A DNA stretch of 64,000 bases from Pseudomonadota bacterium (GCA_018240405.1 JAFEFW010000626.1:1-64000); one strand, 5' to 3'; positions 48,949 through 57,663 are shown, counted from the first letter of the stretch. Program-made: numbers and translations. Notes: generated by a model from the sequence alone, not told the origin.

Positions 48949-49450
48949 ATCGCTCACGTTTGCGACGCGCCCGGTGTCTCGCTGGGTGAATGGCGCCGGG
49001 CGCAAGGCCGATATCGCCTCTTCCGAGGGATGGATGGTTGGCTTTGCGTGGCTCGACGCTGACGCCCCGTTCTCCGATTTCAGTGGGCAGGATCGCACCA
49101 TCACCCTGCTGGAAGGACCCGGATTCACGCTCGATTTCGTCCCACCGCATCCCCCGCTTGTGGTGCGATCACGCCACGTCCCCGCGGCGTTCGATGGCGG
49201 TTGGCCAACCTCTTGCCGCATCGTCGAGCCATGCCTTGTGTTGAACGCCATGAGTGTTCGGAGCCAGTGGCGGCACGACGTTCGGGTCCTGACGACCCGA
49301 ACAGAGTTGCCGGCTCAGCCGCCGGACACGGTAGGCTTTCTGGTCGACCTGACCACCCGCGACGCGCTGCGCCTGGACGGGCCGACCGAGACTGCCGGCC
49401 TGCCAGCGGCGTACATCCTGTTCACGCCTGCGGTCGGAGCGGCTGGCTGA
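48938..49450 (+). CDS. hutD: HutD/Ves-family protein
   Basis: HutD/Ves proteins are small cupin-like proteins often linked to histidine or amide catabolism, with no firm biochemical role. The 170-residue product shows SRWVNGAGRKADIA, a version of the WxNGxGxTxEIA start, then DRTITLLEGPGFTL, and a C-terminal beta-rich region. It overlaps the asparaginase-like gene, so the two are translationally coupled and may share a pathway that releases ammonia from an amide. No other hut gene is here. Confidence 0.8.
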   Translation: MSTESLTFATRPVSRWVNGAGRKADIASSEGWMVGFAWLDADAPFSDFSGQDRTITLLEGPGFTLDFVPPHPPLVVRSRHVPAAFDGGWPTSCRIVEPCLVLNAMSVRSQWRHDVRVLTTRTELPAQPPDTVGFLVDLTTRDALRLDGPTETAGLPAAYILFTPAVGAAG

Positions 49451-49529
49451 CCCGTCCGCAGCAGCACAGCTATATGTTCCGCTTAAGAAGCGACTTGCCA
49501 GAGTGGGCTCTGGCCCGCGGGCCGAAATC

Positions 49530-50423
49530 TTAAGCGATCTGCTCGATCGTCTCCCCCGGACCGGCAAGACGGGTCTGGCGGATGTCGCGCGCCTCGTTCG
49601 GATCGTGCGGGCGGCCGCGGTGCATGGTCGCCTGATTGTCCCAGATCACCAGATCATGCCGCCGCCATTGATGAGAATAAACGAACCGGGGCTGGGTGGC
49701 GAATTCGGTCAGGTCCATCAACAGCATCCTCCCCTCGGGAATACTCATGCCCTCAACAAGCCCGGCATGCGACGACAGGAACAATGACGCGCGCCCGGTG
49801 TTCGGATGGCGTCGCACCAGACGCTGACGAACCGGTCGAAAGTCGGCCCGTTCATTGTTGTCGAGATCGACAAAGCCGATCTTCTCCCGCGAGTACATCT
49901 GCGAATGATGGCAAACCAGATCGCCAATCTGTGCCTTGGTCCGCTCGTCAAGCGCGTCGTAGGCAGAGCGCATGTCGGCAAACTCAGTGTTGCCGCCCCA
50001 GGAGGGGATGGTGCGACCTGACAGGATCGACCAGGACGCCGGGATTGCCTTGAACGAGCTATCCGAATGCCAAAGCCGATCCGCCAGTTTAAACATATGC
50101 GCTCGGCTTGTTCCGGCCAATGGTTTTCCTTCCGGATCGAGATTGGAGAAATCGCCGATGCCCTGTCCCAGTGCGCGCGCTTCATGCTCTGTGCGGAAAT
50201 GGATGCGGCTTTTGCCGAATCCCGGCTCGATCTCGCCGAAATTCAGCGTGAACGCGCGTTGCTGCTCGTCTGTCAGATCCTGATCGTGGAAGACCAGCAC
50301 AGCGTAACGATCCATGCCGTCCTGGATCGCCCGCACCGCCTCCGGCGTCAGCGCCCGGGTGCAGTCGATGCCGGAGACCTCGCCCGCGAATTCCTGTCGC
50401 ATTGGCGTGATGGAAATGGACAT
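49530..50423 (-). CDS. TauD/TfdA-family Fe(II)/2-oxoglutarate dioxygenase
   Basis: The 297-residue protein matches taurine/2,4-D dioxygenases: an N-terminal VSGIDCTRALTPEAVRAIQDGMDRYAVLVFHDQDLT block, the iron-binding HxD motif WHSD (H119, D121), a distal HRGRPHD, and the 2-oxoglutarate-binding Arg region RDIRQTRLAG. The start at 50423 has an excellent GGGAGGG site. It hydroxylates and usually cleaves a small acid; the substrate is not predictable by eye. It is convergent with hutD and near another 2-oxoglutarate dioxygenase and a fatty-acid hydroxylase. Confidence 0.9.
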   Translation of the reverse strand: MSISITPMRQEFAGEVSGIDCTRALTPEAVRAIQDGMDRYAVLVFHDQDLTDEQQRAFTLNFGEIEPGFGKSRIHFRTEHEARALGQGIGDFSNLDPEGKPLAGTSRAHMFKLADRLWHSDSSFKAIPASWSILSGRTIPSWGGNTEFADMRSAYDALDERTKAQIGDLVCHHSQMYSREKIGFVDLDNNERADFRPVRQRLVRRHPNTGRASLFLSSHAGLVEGMSIPEGRMLLMDLTEFATQPRFVYSHQWRRHDLVIWDNQATMHRGRPHDPNEARDIRQTRLAGPGETIEQIA

Positions 50424-50689
50424 GGTGCCGCCCTCCCGGTTTCCGCAAATCAGGGACGCCGCGATGCCGGTTGTCAAACCCCACAGGTCGTAGCGGCGAC
50501 GGCCCCTGCGCTACCGGCATTGCAACGCCGGGCCAGCGCCTTGGCCGGCCTGGCGTCTATCCGCTCGCTCAACCGGCCGCGGCCCCGCACCGGCACCCGC
50601 CGTTCCTGTTCAGCCCGTCCGCGGCCTGGACGCCTGCCCAGCGCACGGTGATGCTACGTGCCAGCAACGGCGACGAAAGGGTAGAGCCC

Positions 50690-51478
50690 ATGGCACAGAG
50701 AGACAACTGGGGCTGGCGGGCTCGTATCGGCATGTTCATCGTCGGCAACGAAGCGGTACCCGAGGCCGAATGGTGGGCGATGCTTCCCCCGAACGTCTCG
50801 GTCCATGCCTCCCGCGTCACCGCCCGCGCACCCTGGGCACGCTGGCGAGACGACCACGCCGGCGTAGAGCTGGAGGACGACCTCGCCCGGGGCTGCCAGC
50901 AATTCGCTGCCATGCGCCTCTCAGCCGTGGTCGTAGGCCACAGTTCCAGCAGCATCCTGGGTGGCAAAGGTTGGGACGAGGCCGTGGTGGCGCACCTCTC
51001 CGCCATGTTGGGTGCGGGCACTCGTGTCACCACAAACGGACTGGACTGCGTTGCCGCGCTACGAGCTTCTGGGGTGCGGCGGCCGTTCCTGGTGTTGCCC
51101 CCCTGGTTCACCGACCAAGTCGTCGCCGCGGGCGTGGGCTACTACGCCGACCAAGGTGTCGCTCCGGTCGACCACTATCGCTACGATCCTGGTCGCAAAT
51201 GGCGCGATCTGCCACCCGGCGAACTCTACGGGCACGGCATGGGTTTTGAGCAGGAGATCGAGCCACTCTACGCGCAGATCAAACAAGCTTGCCCCGACGC
51301 GGCGGACGGCGTGCTTATCGCCGGCACCGGGTTTCGCTGCGTCGGTATCCTCGATGCATTGGAACAGGACCTGCGACGCCCCGTTGTCTCAGCGAACCAG
51401 GCCAGCCTCTGGCACTGCCTGCACCTGTCTGGCGTACACACGCCGATCAGCGGCTACGGAAGCCTGCTGTGTCGCTGA
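50690..51478 (+). CDS. Asp/Glu racemase-superfamily protein (maleate isomerase/AMDase-like)
   Basis: The 262-residue protein resembles maleate isomerases and arylmalonate decarboxylases: TTNGLDCVAALRASGVRRPFLVLPPW (114-139), and VLIAGTGFRCVGILDALEQDLRRPVVSANQASLW (208-241). In active members the segment corresponding to 211-216 reads SCT-x-F-R with a catalytic Cys, but here AGTGFR holds Gly there and a Cys only at 217. The first Cys site (GHSSSS, 83-88) is also lost. The ATG at 50690 follows AAAGGG. The open frame extends upstream to 50471 but shows no homology there. Confidence 0.8.
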   Translation: MAQRDNWGWRARIGMFIVGNEAVPEAEWWAMLPPNVSVHASRVTARAPWARWRDDHAGVELEDDLARGCQQFAAMRLSAVVVGHSSSSILGGKGWDEAVVAHLSAMLGAGTRVTTNGLDCVAALRASGVRRPFLVLPPWFTDQVVAAGVGYYADQGVAPVDHYRYDPGRKWRDLPPGELYGHGMGFEQEIEPLYAQIKQACPDAADGVLIAGTGFRCVGILDALEQDLRRPVVSANQASLWHCLHLSGVHTPISGYGSLLCR

Positions 51479-51530
51479 TCGGAACCAATAGGAACGCGCT
51501 GTCCTGGCGGGTGCGCGTGCCACAGAGGGA

Positions 51531-52532
51531 TCAGGCACCATGGACCTTCGCACGCCGGCTGCGCATGATTTCGTGGCTTTCCGGCGTGCCGTCGTGCCAA
51601 CTGCCGAACCACTTATCGAGCGGCACTGTGCCGTCACCGCCGTAGTTGCACTCGAAATACCGGTGGTGCAGGAAGTGAAAATAGCGCTGGCCGATGCCGT
51701 ACACGGTGTCACGTTTCGTCAGCAGTTTGTGGAACCCGACATGACCCAGTGCCGGCGCGAGGCCGGTCTGTTGCACATGGAAGATCGCATGCAGCGGGTG
51801 CGACAGCAGGACCCAGTGGAGCAATATGCCGCTGAAATACAGAACGTGTTCTACGGGGTGCATCGACATGCCCGACCAGGGCCCGATGTCGGTATTCTTG
51901 TGGTGCAGCGCGTGGAACGACTTGTATAGAAAGCCGTAGTGCAGCAGGCGGTGGACGAAATAGAAGTGGGCATCGCGGATCATCGGGATGGCGCAGAATA
52001 GCAGCACGAAATAGATCGGATGCGCCTCCCAGCTCAGCATCGGGATAGTGCCATTGGCAAAAGCCCACAGTGTCACGACCTCATAGGCGGTCCAGATGCC
52101 GACACCGCTGAACGCAGTCCAGAAGACGTTTTCGCGAACCTGGTTGCCGAACAGGAAGCGGCGGTGCGTGGCTGTGGGTTCGCGGCGGTTCAGCATATAG
52201 CGGGTGCCCTGCGCCTTCAGGATGTAGAAGCGCAGATGCAGGCCACCATAGACCAGGAATGTCAGGCCGAGGTTGCGGCCGTAGACAATCGCAATCCAGT
52301 CCCACTGGAAATGCGCCATGCGCGCAAGTTCGGGCGTGAGGGCAAACCAGGTCAGGATGGCGAGACCCATATAGAGGATGTTCAACGGCAGGAAGTAACC
52401 TGGCAAGCCGAACAGGAACCTGAACAGGGCGATCGGTTGCGGTGGCCAGACAAAGACCGGGGCCGCCCGGATCGGCGTCGCGGGTGGATCGTCGTGCTGC
52501 CCGGAAACAATGCGATCAGCGGTTGCGGACAT
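51531..52532 (-). CDS. Sterol desaturase/fatty-acid hydroxylase family membrane protein
   Basis: The 333-residue integral membrane protein has the histidine clusters of non-haem di-iron hydroxylases: HFYFVHRLLH, HALHH, a HAIFH-containing region, and HFLHH near the C-terminus. There are about four membrane segments (ALFRFLFGLPGYFLPLNILYMGLAIL, VWTAFSGVGIWTAYEVVTLW and others). It probably hydroxylates a lipid or sterol-like substrate using O2 and electrons from an unidentified donor. It is coded between an AMDase-like and a PhyH gene, with a short gap to the PhyH gene on the same strand. Confidence 0.9.
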   Translation of the reverse strand: MSATADRIVSGQHDDPPATPIRAAPVFVWPPQPIALFRFLFGLPGYFLPLNILYMGLAILTWFALTPELARMAHFQWDWIAIVYGRNLGLTFLVYGGLHLRFYILKAQGTRYMLNRREPTATHRRFLFGNQVRENVFWTAFSGVGIWTAYEVVTLWAFANGTIPMLSWEAHPIYFVLLFCAIPMIRDAHFYFVHRLLHYGFLYKSFHALHHKNTDIGPWSGMSMHPVEHVLYFSGILLHWVLLSHPLHAIFHVQQTGLAPALGHVGFHKLLTKRDTVYGIGQRYFHFLHHRYFECNYGGDGTVPLDKWFGSWHDGTPESHEIMRSRRAKVHGA

Positions 52533-52577
52533 TCTTGAGTCTCCTCCGATGCAGGGGGTATCGGCGTCCTGCCTGCT

Positions 52578-53759
52578 TCAGATTGCCAGGTCCTTGGTAT
52601 TGTAGTCGCGGATCACCCGTTCGAACGTCTCCGGCGTGAAGCGGAACCGATCCTCCTGGCCAGAGAATGGTCGATAGGCGAATACAGGTTCGTCGGGAAA
52701 GGCCTGATGGCGGGCGTCGATCGCGACCTGGATCACAGATGAACGTTCGAAAACCCGTTGCTCATCGTAGACGGCGTACGTGTCCGCCATCGCCAGCGCG
52801 GCCTTCTGACCCAGCACGGATGCGCGCCGGTGGAAACCAAACGTCAGCGAGATCCGCAAATCCGGCGAACTGTTCGCAAACGAGCCGTGGACCATCTGCC
52901 GGTTGACCATGGTCACGTCGCCCGCCGCACAGACCAGTGGGACGGCGCCCGGTAGTTGCTCACTGCCCCCATTCGCCCGCACCATGGCCTTGATGTCTGC
53001 CTTGCCGTGCTTGTGTGAGCCGGGGATCACCCAAAGACAATTTCCGACCGTGGCCGGATAGAGCTGGACCTGGAAATTGAAGCCGTGAATGCCCTCATCC
53101 CAGTTCGGGGCGTTCCAATGCGTGACGCCGTCCTGATGCCAGGCGACGGAACCGCCGAGGCCAGGTTGCTTCACGAAGATCGCATCGTTGAACGGCACGA
53201 AATCGGTGCCATTGATGGACTGTGCCGCCGCCAGCAATTTCGGGTGTCCATACAGACGCAGACCCGATGGCATGGCCTGGCACATGGCGTACATCAGGAA
53301 CACGACATGCTCTGGCGCGTCCGCCTCCGGCTTCGGCTGGGCCATTTGCGCTGGATGACGCCCGCCAAGCGCCTGCGTGCCACCCCAGGGGTCGGCCAGC
53401 GGTCTGGTGAAGCGGTAGGGTAAGCGGGCGTAGTCCAGGCCCAGCGCCGGGCGTCCCTGCGCGTCGACGGTCGCGTCTGGCCCGGTCGGTGCGCGGGCAA
53501 GCATGGTCTGTGCGTCGGCGCGCAAGTCGGCGAGTTCAGCCTGATCGATGACGCCCGTGAAGACGTAGTAGCCGTGGCGCCAGTAGGCAGCCTGGATGTC
53601 AGGGTGCAGCGCGCCGTCAGGCGTCAGCCGCAAGGGCCCGCGATTGCCGATTTCCTCAGCCAGGCGTTGCCCCGCTTTGCGATACGCCGCCATACCCGCA
53701 TCGTGCTCCGCGCGAGAGAGGGTCAGCGGGGCTCCCACGGCTTCGGTCACGTCATTCAT
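52578..53759 (-). CDS. Phytanoyl-CoA dioxygenase (PhyH) family protein
   Basis: The 393-residue product has the Fe(II)/2-oxoglutarate dioxygenase facial triad in WHQDG (H208, D210) and MVHGSF (H291), with the 2-oxoglutarate-binding Arg in PDLRISLTFGFHRR. The domain begins at about 55 (ALHPDIQAAYWRHGYYVFTGVID). GGGGGAA precedes the ATG at 53759. The same frame is open for a further 196 codons, but that translation shows no homology. Substrates in this family range from acyl-CoAs to amino acids. Probably cotranscribed with the downstream hydroxylase gene. Confidence 0.9.
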   Translation of the reverse strand: MNDVTEAVGAPLTLSRAEHDAGMAAYRKAGQRLAEEIGNRGPLRLTPDGALHPDIQAAYWRHGYYVFTGVIDQAELADLRADAQTMLARAPTGPDATVDAQGRPALGLDYARLPYRFTRPLADPWGGTQALGGRHPAQMAQPKPEADAPEHVVFLMYAMCQAMPSGLRLYGHPKLLAAAQSINGTDFVPFNDAIFVKQPGLGGSVAWHQDGVTHWNAPNWDEGIHGFNFQVQLYPATVGNCLWVIPGSHKHGKADIKAMVRANGGSEQLPGAVPLVCAAGDVTMVNRQMVHGSFANSSPDLRISLTFGFHRRASVLGQKAALAMADTYAVYDEQRVFERSSVIQVAIDARHQAFPDEPVFAYRPFSGQEDRFRFTPETFERVIRDYNTKDLAI

Positions 53760-54517
53760 CGCGCGTTCCCCCTTGTGGATTTCAGGTATCGTCGCCGACA
53801 AGGGCAGGGCCGCGCAAGTGCGCCCGGATCTGGCGGGATACACGGTTCGTGCGACGATCCGCGCTGCGACGGTTTGAGCAGTCCCGGCAGCGGTGCCAAA
53901 GGCGGTGACCGGGGTCACACCGCTTGGTCGGGTCGCGTCGCCTCGGATTTCGACAAGCAAAGATAATGCATGCCTTCGACGGCCGGTCGGCGCGTGGTTT
54001 TCGCGCGTCGCAAGTTTGCGGAGGCGCGTACCGACTTGCTCCGCACGCTGACTGCGCATGAAGCGCTGATTGTTCAGAAGGAACCGTAACAGATCCGAAT
54101 ACGAGCTACTCAGATGGCAGCGCAATGTAAGATAGTTGCGCTTGATGACGCGCAGATCCTCAAGGCGGTGTCGGCCAAGCACTTCCCGGGTGCGCGCAAG
54201 ATTGTTCTCGTTTTTCAGACGCGAGCTTATGAACCATCTGACACGGTTGATCCGACTCACAGTACAGGTCTTCACTGGGTCGGCGTTCGTGTGTCCAATC
54301 ACTGGTCGGCCGCTTTGATTGCACCGGCGCAAGCCGCCTGCCGGCAAGACGTCAATTGCCGCGGCGTGCGAGATGCACCCAGGCTGTTCCGGCCGAGGCG
54401 AACGATCTGCGGCGGACTGCCAAACAGCATGACAACCAAGTGAAGCATGGAGAAGGACACGGTCCCGCCGCGTCCATGTGCGTTGTGCCGATCACAGCGT
54501 CACGAACGGAGGTCTTC
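53760..54517. other. Intergenic region with no recognised gene
   Basis: These 758 bp separate the divergent PhyH and YidB genes. A long minus-strand open frame runs through it and contains HRLEDLRVIKRN, which I could not assign to any family. The plus-strand frames are also featureless. It may hold promoters for both sides or a decayed gene. Confidence 0.45.
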
Positions 54518-54895
54518 ATGAGTCTTGGCAATCTGCTTGGCGGACTGTTCGGCGGTGGTAGCAGCGGCTCCCCGTTGCAGGGCGCTCTTATGAACCTGCT
54601 CGGCGGTCAGCAGTCGACCATCGGCCAAGGCGGGCTTGGCGGATTGGTATCTGCCTTCCAGCAAGCGGGTCTGGGTGATGTTGTGCAATCCTGGATAGGC
54701 CGTGGCCCCAACCAGGCGGTTGACCCGAGCCAATTGCGGCACGTGTTTGGCGATGACCAGGTGCAGGCGATGGCCAACCAGTCGGGCATGGCACCCACCG
54801 ATTTTCTTTCGCAATTGAGCCAGCACCTGCCGCGGGCAGTCGACAGCCTGACGCCGGAGGGGCGGCTCCCGGATGAAGGCAGCATTTCCGTTTGA
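54518..54895 (+). CDS. YidB-like (DUF937) protein
   Basis: The 125-residue product is glycine-rich at the start (MSLGNLLGGLFGGGSSGSPL), then has the YidB-like features QGGLGGLVSAFQQAGLGDVVQSWIGRGPNQAVDP, and QVQAMANQSGMAPTDFLSQLSQHLPRAVDSLTPEGRLPD. That last stretch is highly characteristic of the family. Its function is unknown. GGAGG precedes the ATG at 54518. The PDZ gene starts 17 bp after its stop. Confidence 0.92.
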   Translation: MSLGNLLGGLFGGGSSGSPLQGALMNLLGGQQSTIGQGGLGGLVSAFQQAGLGDVVQSWIGRGPNQAVDPSQLRHVFGDDQVQAMANQSGMAPTDFLSQLSQHLPRAVDSLTPEGRLPDEGSISV

Positions 54896-54912
54896 CGGCG
54901 GTGGCGGTTCGG

Positions 54913-55506
54913 ATGGGATCCCACACGAAGCGGCTATGTACAATTGCGCTGGCTGCTGCTTTGGTCCTTGGTGACGCAGGCGGGATGGCCCGCGCGGACA
55001 ACGCGATGGGCTACCAGCTCCTGTCAGAGCAGGAGGCAAACAGCTTGCCGCGCAACCACGGTGCCCTCGGCATCGACGTGAACAGAGCACAGCAGATCAC
55101 CGACAGCGGTATGACGTTCGACATTATGCAGGTCACCGGTGTGAAACCGGGCGCGCCGGGGGCGCAAGCGGGCCTCCGCCGTGGCGACCAGATCATTGCG
55201 GTGAATGGGCGACTTTTTCCGACATTGAAGGCGTTCGCTGCCTATATTGGCTCGCTGCAGCCCGGATCGGTTACAACAATTGACTACATGCCAGCAGGGC
55301 TTGGGCCTGAACATGCCAGGCGGGTTGCCGTCAGTGTGGGCGGCCAGCAGCGATCTCTGCCGCAAACCAAGGAACCGCAACAGAGTTCAGGCGGAATGTC
55401 GCTCGGCACCAAGCTGGCAATTGGCGCGGGTGCCGTGGCGTTGCTCGGCTGTTACAAGTTCGGCTGCTTCTCCCAAAAATCGCCTGGCCCCAGCGAAGGT
55501 CGCTGA
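54913..55506 (+). CDS. Secreted PDZ-domain protein
   Basis: From the ATG at 54913 the protein (197 residues) has a signal peptide ending near ARA (HTKRLCTIALAAALVLG...). A PDZ domain follows at about 40-130 with the carboxylate-binding-loop-like GALGIDV and the classic PGAPGAQAGLRRGDQIIAVNG. The C-terminal part carries a hydrophobic segment (GTKLAIGAGAVALLGC) and ends in a polar tail. There is no protease domain, so it may be an adaptor in the envelope. An in-frame TTG at 54892 overlaps the YidB gene. Substrate and partner are unknown. Confidence 0.82.
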   Translation: MGSHTKRLCTIALAAALVLGDAGGMARADNAMGYQLLSEQEANSLPRNHGALGIDVNRAQQITDSGMTFDIMQVTGVKPGAPGAQAGLRRGDQIIAVNGRLFPTLKAFAAYIGSLQPGSVTTIDYMPAGLGPEHARRVAVSVGGQQRSLPQTKEPQQSSGGMSLGTKLAIGAGAVALLGCYKFGCFSQKSPGPSEGR

Positions 55507-55534
55507 CCGACGCCGGGGCCCAGCTACAACGAAC

Positions 55535-55942
55535 TCAGGCCTTCAAGCTTTCCGGCACCTTGCCGCCGTTGGCGGCCAATTGCTGCATGACGGCTTTCTG
55601 AAGCGCAATATTCTGTTCCGCCGAACCGTCGGCGCCAGCGTGAATGTTGAGTTCATTCGCCAGTTCCTTGCGGGCAGTGAGGCTCGAGTCGAGGCCCAGT
55701 AGCTTCAGCAGGTCGACGATCGATGTCTGCCAGTTTCCGCCGCCACCTTTCTCGGAAGCCATTTGCGTCAGGACCGCTTGCACGTCGACCGACTGAGCAG
55801 GCGTTTGAGGTGATGCCGTCGCGGTTTGGGCCGGTGCGGCAGAACCCCCGTTGGAGGCTGGATCCGCCGACGCGGGTGCCGATCCCGACGTCGCATGGCT
55901 ACTGCCGAAGATCTTGGACATGATCGAACCGAATATGCTCAT
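55535..55942 (-). CDS. DUF3597 family protein
   Basis: The 135-residue product starts MSIFGSIMSKIFG, has an Ala/Ser/Pro-rich linker (residues about 15-50), and ends in the DUF3597 helical domain: VDVQAVLTQMASEKGGGGNWQTSIVDLLKLLGLDSSLTARKELANEL in pieces. A GAGGGG site precedes the ATG at 55942. Function is unknown. In known structures the domain is a small helical bundle with a LysM-like surface role suggested only loosely. It is convergent with the PDZ gene. Confidence 0.9.
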   Translation of the reverse strand: MSIFGSIMSKIFGSSHATSGSAPASADPASNGGSAAPAQTATASPQTPAQSVDVQAVLTQMASEKGGGGNWQTSIVDLLKLLGLDSSLTARKELANELNIHAGADGSAEQNIALQKAVMQQLAANGGKVPESLKA

Positions 55943-56130
55943 TCGCTTTTCCCCTCGTGGACAAGGTGCCAACGCTCGAGGGGCCGCTTGGTTGGCATCG
56001 ATTGCTGAGGCCGAATGGCGGTTGGCGACAGCAGTGTGGCCCAGGCGGACAAACGACCCCCATCGGCCCTGCTTTGCATCCTCCCTGTCCCGCGCTATCC
56101 ATCCGCCCGCACCCCGCGGAGGAGACACAC

Positions 56131-57201
56131 ATGCGCGCCTGGGCCGTCGTCGAAAACGGGCAACCGCTGAAGGAAATTGAGCTGCCGACGCCTGAGCCAA
56201 CGGGCACCGAGGTGCTGCTGGAGGTCACACATTGCGGCGTCTGCCACTCCGACCTGCATATCTGGGAGGGGTATTACGACATCGGCGGCGGCCAGAAGAT
56301 GTCGCTGGTAGACCGCGGTGTGACCCTGCCGCTGGCCATGGGTCACGAAATCATCGGCCGCGTCGTGAAATTCGGTCCTGATGCCAAAGGCGTCAAAGTC
56401 GGTGACGTCCGCATCGTTTATCCCTGGCTCGGCTGCGGCAAATGCGAGAAGTGCCTCGCCGAGGAAGACAACATGTGTTCGGTGGCGGCCCGCAGCCTGG
56501 GCGTCTACCAGAACGGTGGCTACGGCTCCCACGTCGTCGCGCCGCACCCGCGGCACCTGGTGGACCTGGGATCGATCGATCCCGCTGTTGCGGCGACCTA
56601 TGCGTGCTCCGGCATCACCGTCTACTCGGCGATCAAGAAGGCCATGCCACTGGCGCCGACACAGCCGATCGTGCTGGTCGGCGCGGGCGGCCTCGGGCTG
56701 AACGCCATTGCCATCCTGAAGGCGCTGAAGCACCAGAACATCATCTCGGTCGATATCAGCGCCGAGAAGCGCGAGGCGGCGCTGAAGGCCGGCGCCACCA
56801 AGGTGGTGGACGGCAGCGGCGACGGTGCTGCGGTGACCAAGCGCATCACTGAGGCCGCTGGCGGGCCGGTGCCAGCGGTGATTGACCTGGTTAATGGTAC
56901 CGCCACCGCGCGGTTTGCCTTCGGCGCGCTGGGCAAGGGCGGCAAGCTGATCCAGGTCGGCCTGTTCGGCGGCGAACTGATGCTGCCGCTGCCGATCATG
57001 GCTATCAGAGCGCTTACCGTACAGGGGAGCTATGTCGGTAACCCGAAGGAACTGCGGGAGCTGGTGAAGCTGGCGCAGGAGGGCTCGCTGGAGGCGCTGC
57101 CGGTAGCGACGGTGCCGCAAAGCCAGGCCAACGACGCGTTGATGCGCCTGCGGGACGGTAAGGTGACCGGCCGTTTGGTGCTGAAGGCGGAGGCGGCGTA
57201 G
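56131..57201 (+). CDS. Zinc-dependent alcohol dehydrogenase
   Basis: A medium-chain dehydrogenase of 356 residues. The catalytic zinc site is seen in HCGVCHSDLHIWEG and GHEIIGRV, the structural zinc site in GCGKCEKCLAEEDNMC, and the NAD(P)-binding Rossmann motif in GAGGLGLNAIAIL. I start at the ATG at 56131 because GGAGGAG precedes it and homology begins there. The ORF is open upstream to 55957. The oxidised alcohol is unknown. It stands alone, followed by a gene-free 462 bp. Confidence 0.94.
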   Translation: MRAWAVVENGQPLKEIELPTPEPTGTEVLLEVTHCGVCHSDLHIWEGYYDIGGGQKMSLVDRGVTLPLAMGHEIIGRVVKFGPDAKGVKVGDVRIVYPWLGCGKCEKCLAEEDNMCSVAARSLGVYQNGGYGSHVVAPHPRHLVDLGSIDPAVAATYACSGITVYSAIKKAMPLAPTQPIVLVGAGGLGLNAIAILKALKHQNIISVDISAEKREAALKAGATKVVDGSGDGAAVTKRITEAAGGPVPAVIDLVNGTATARFAFGALGKGGKLIQVGLFGGELMLPLPIMAIRALTVQGSYVGNPKELRELVKLAQEGSLEALPVATVPQSQANDALMRLRDGKVTGRLVLKAEAA

Positions 57202-57362
57202 CCACGCGGCGGTGGGGGTGGCCTGCTGCGTGCCGGCCAAACCGCGCCATCGGAACGACCCACACAAGCCGTTATCGAAGGGTTCGACCGCCGCCGGCAT
57301 GGTGGCGCCGATTATACAAGCTTAAAGCAAGGGCGGGTCCGACGTAACTCAGCGCGGCCGTC

Positions 57363-57406
57363 CCCTCATCGTCATGGCAGGCCTTCGCCTGCCATGACGA
57401 TGAGGG
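57363..57406. repeat. Perfect 20-bp-stem palindrome with a 4-nt loop (REP-like)
   Basis: The arms 57363-57382 and 57387-57406 are perfect inverted repeats around the loop CTTC, with the core CATGGCAGGC/GCCTGCCATG. This form (GTCATGG...CCATGAC) resembles dispersed intergenic palindromic repeats common in alphaproteobacterial genomes. It may also end transcription of the alcohol dehydrogenase. The rest of the gap 57202-57663 shows no gene. No second copy was noticed in the window. Confidence 0.8.
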
Positions 57407-57663
57407 ACGCCGGTCGCGACTCCGGAAGCCTCTTCGGTGCCAGCTCTGCCCCGACCATTGTACCGCGTGGGCCTAAACAGCCCTTGGCAGCTGCCACCTC
57501 CGATCAGCCTATAATTTCAGCAACTGGCCTTCCTCGGCCTACACGACGGGCGGAAAAGTTCCGCATCGACGATTTCTGCACATATTTATTGCAGCAACGG
57601 GTTGCCGTGCGACGCTAGCCCTGACAAGCTCCCCGCACTGACGATGCCAACCCGAAGGACCTC

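Noticed and set aside
47977-49251. 424-codon minus-strand frame opposite the asparaginase-like and hutD genes
   Set aside because: Both opposite-strand genes carry family motifs throughout, and this frame shows none.
53760-54347. Upstream extension of the PhyH frame as part of the protein
   Set aside because: Homology starts at the ATG at 53759, which has a strong ribosome-binding site; the upstream translation matches nothing I know.
56095-57300. Long minus-strand open frame opposite the alcohol dehydrogenase
   Set aside because: It is the antisense of a clear zinc alcohol dehydrogenase; the composition (many Arg, His, Gln) is that of a GC-rich shadow and it has no recognisable domain.
57394-57618. 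74-codon open frame after the palindrome
   Set aside because: It begins inside the repeat arm, lacks a ribosome-binding site and has no family features.
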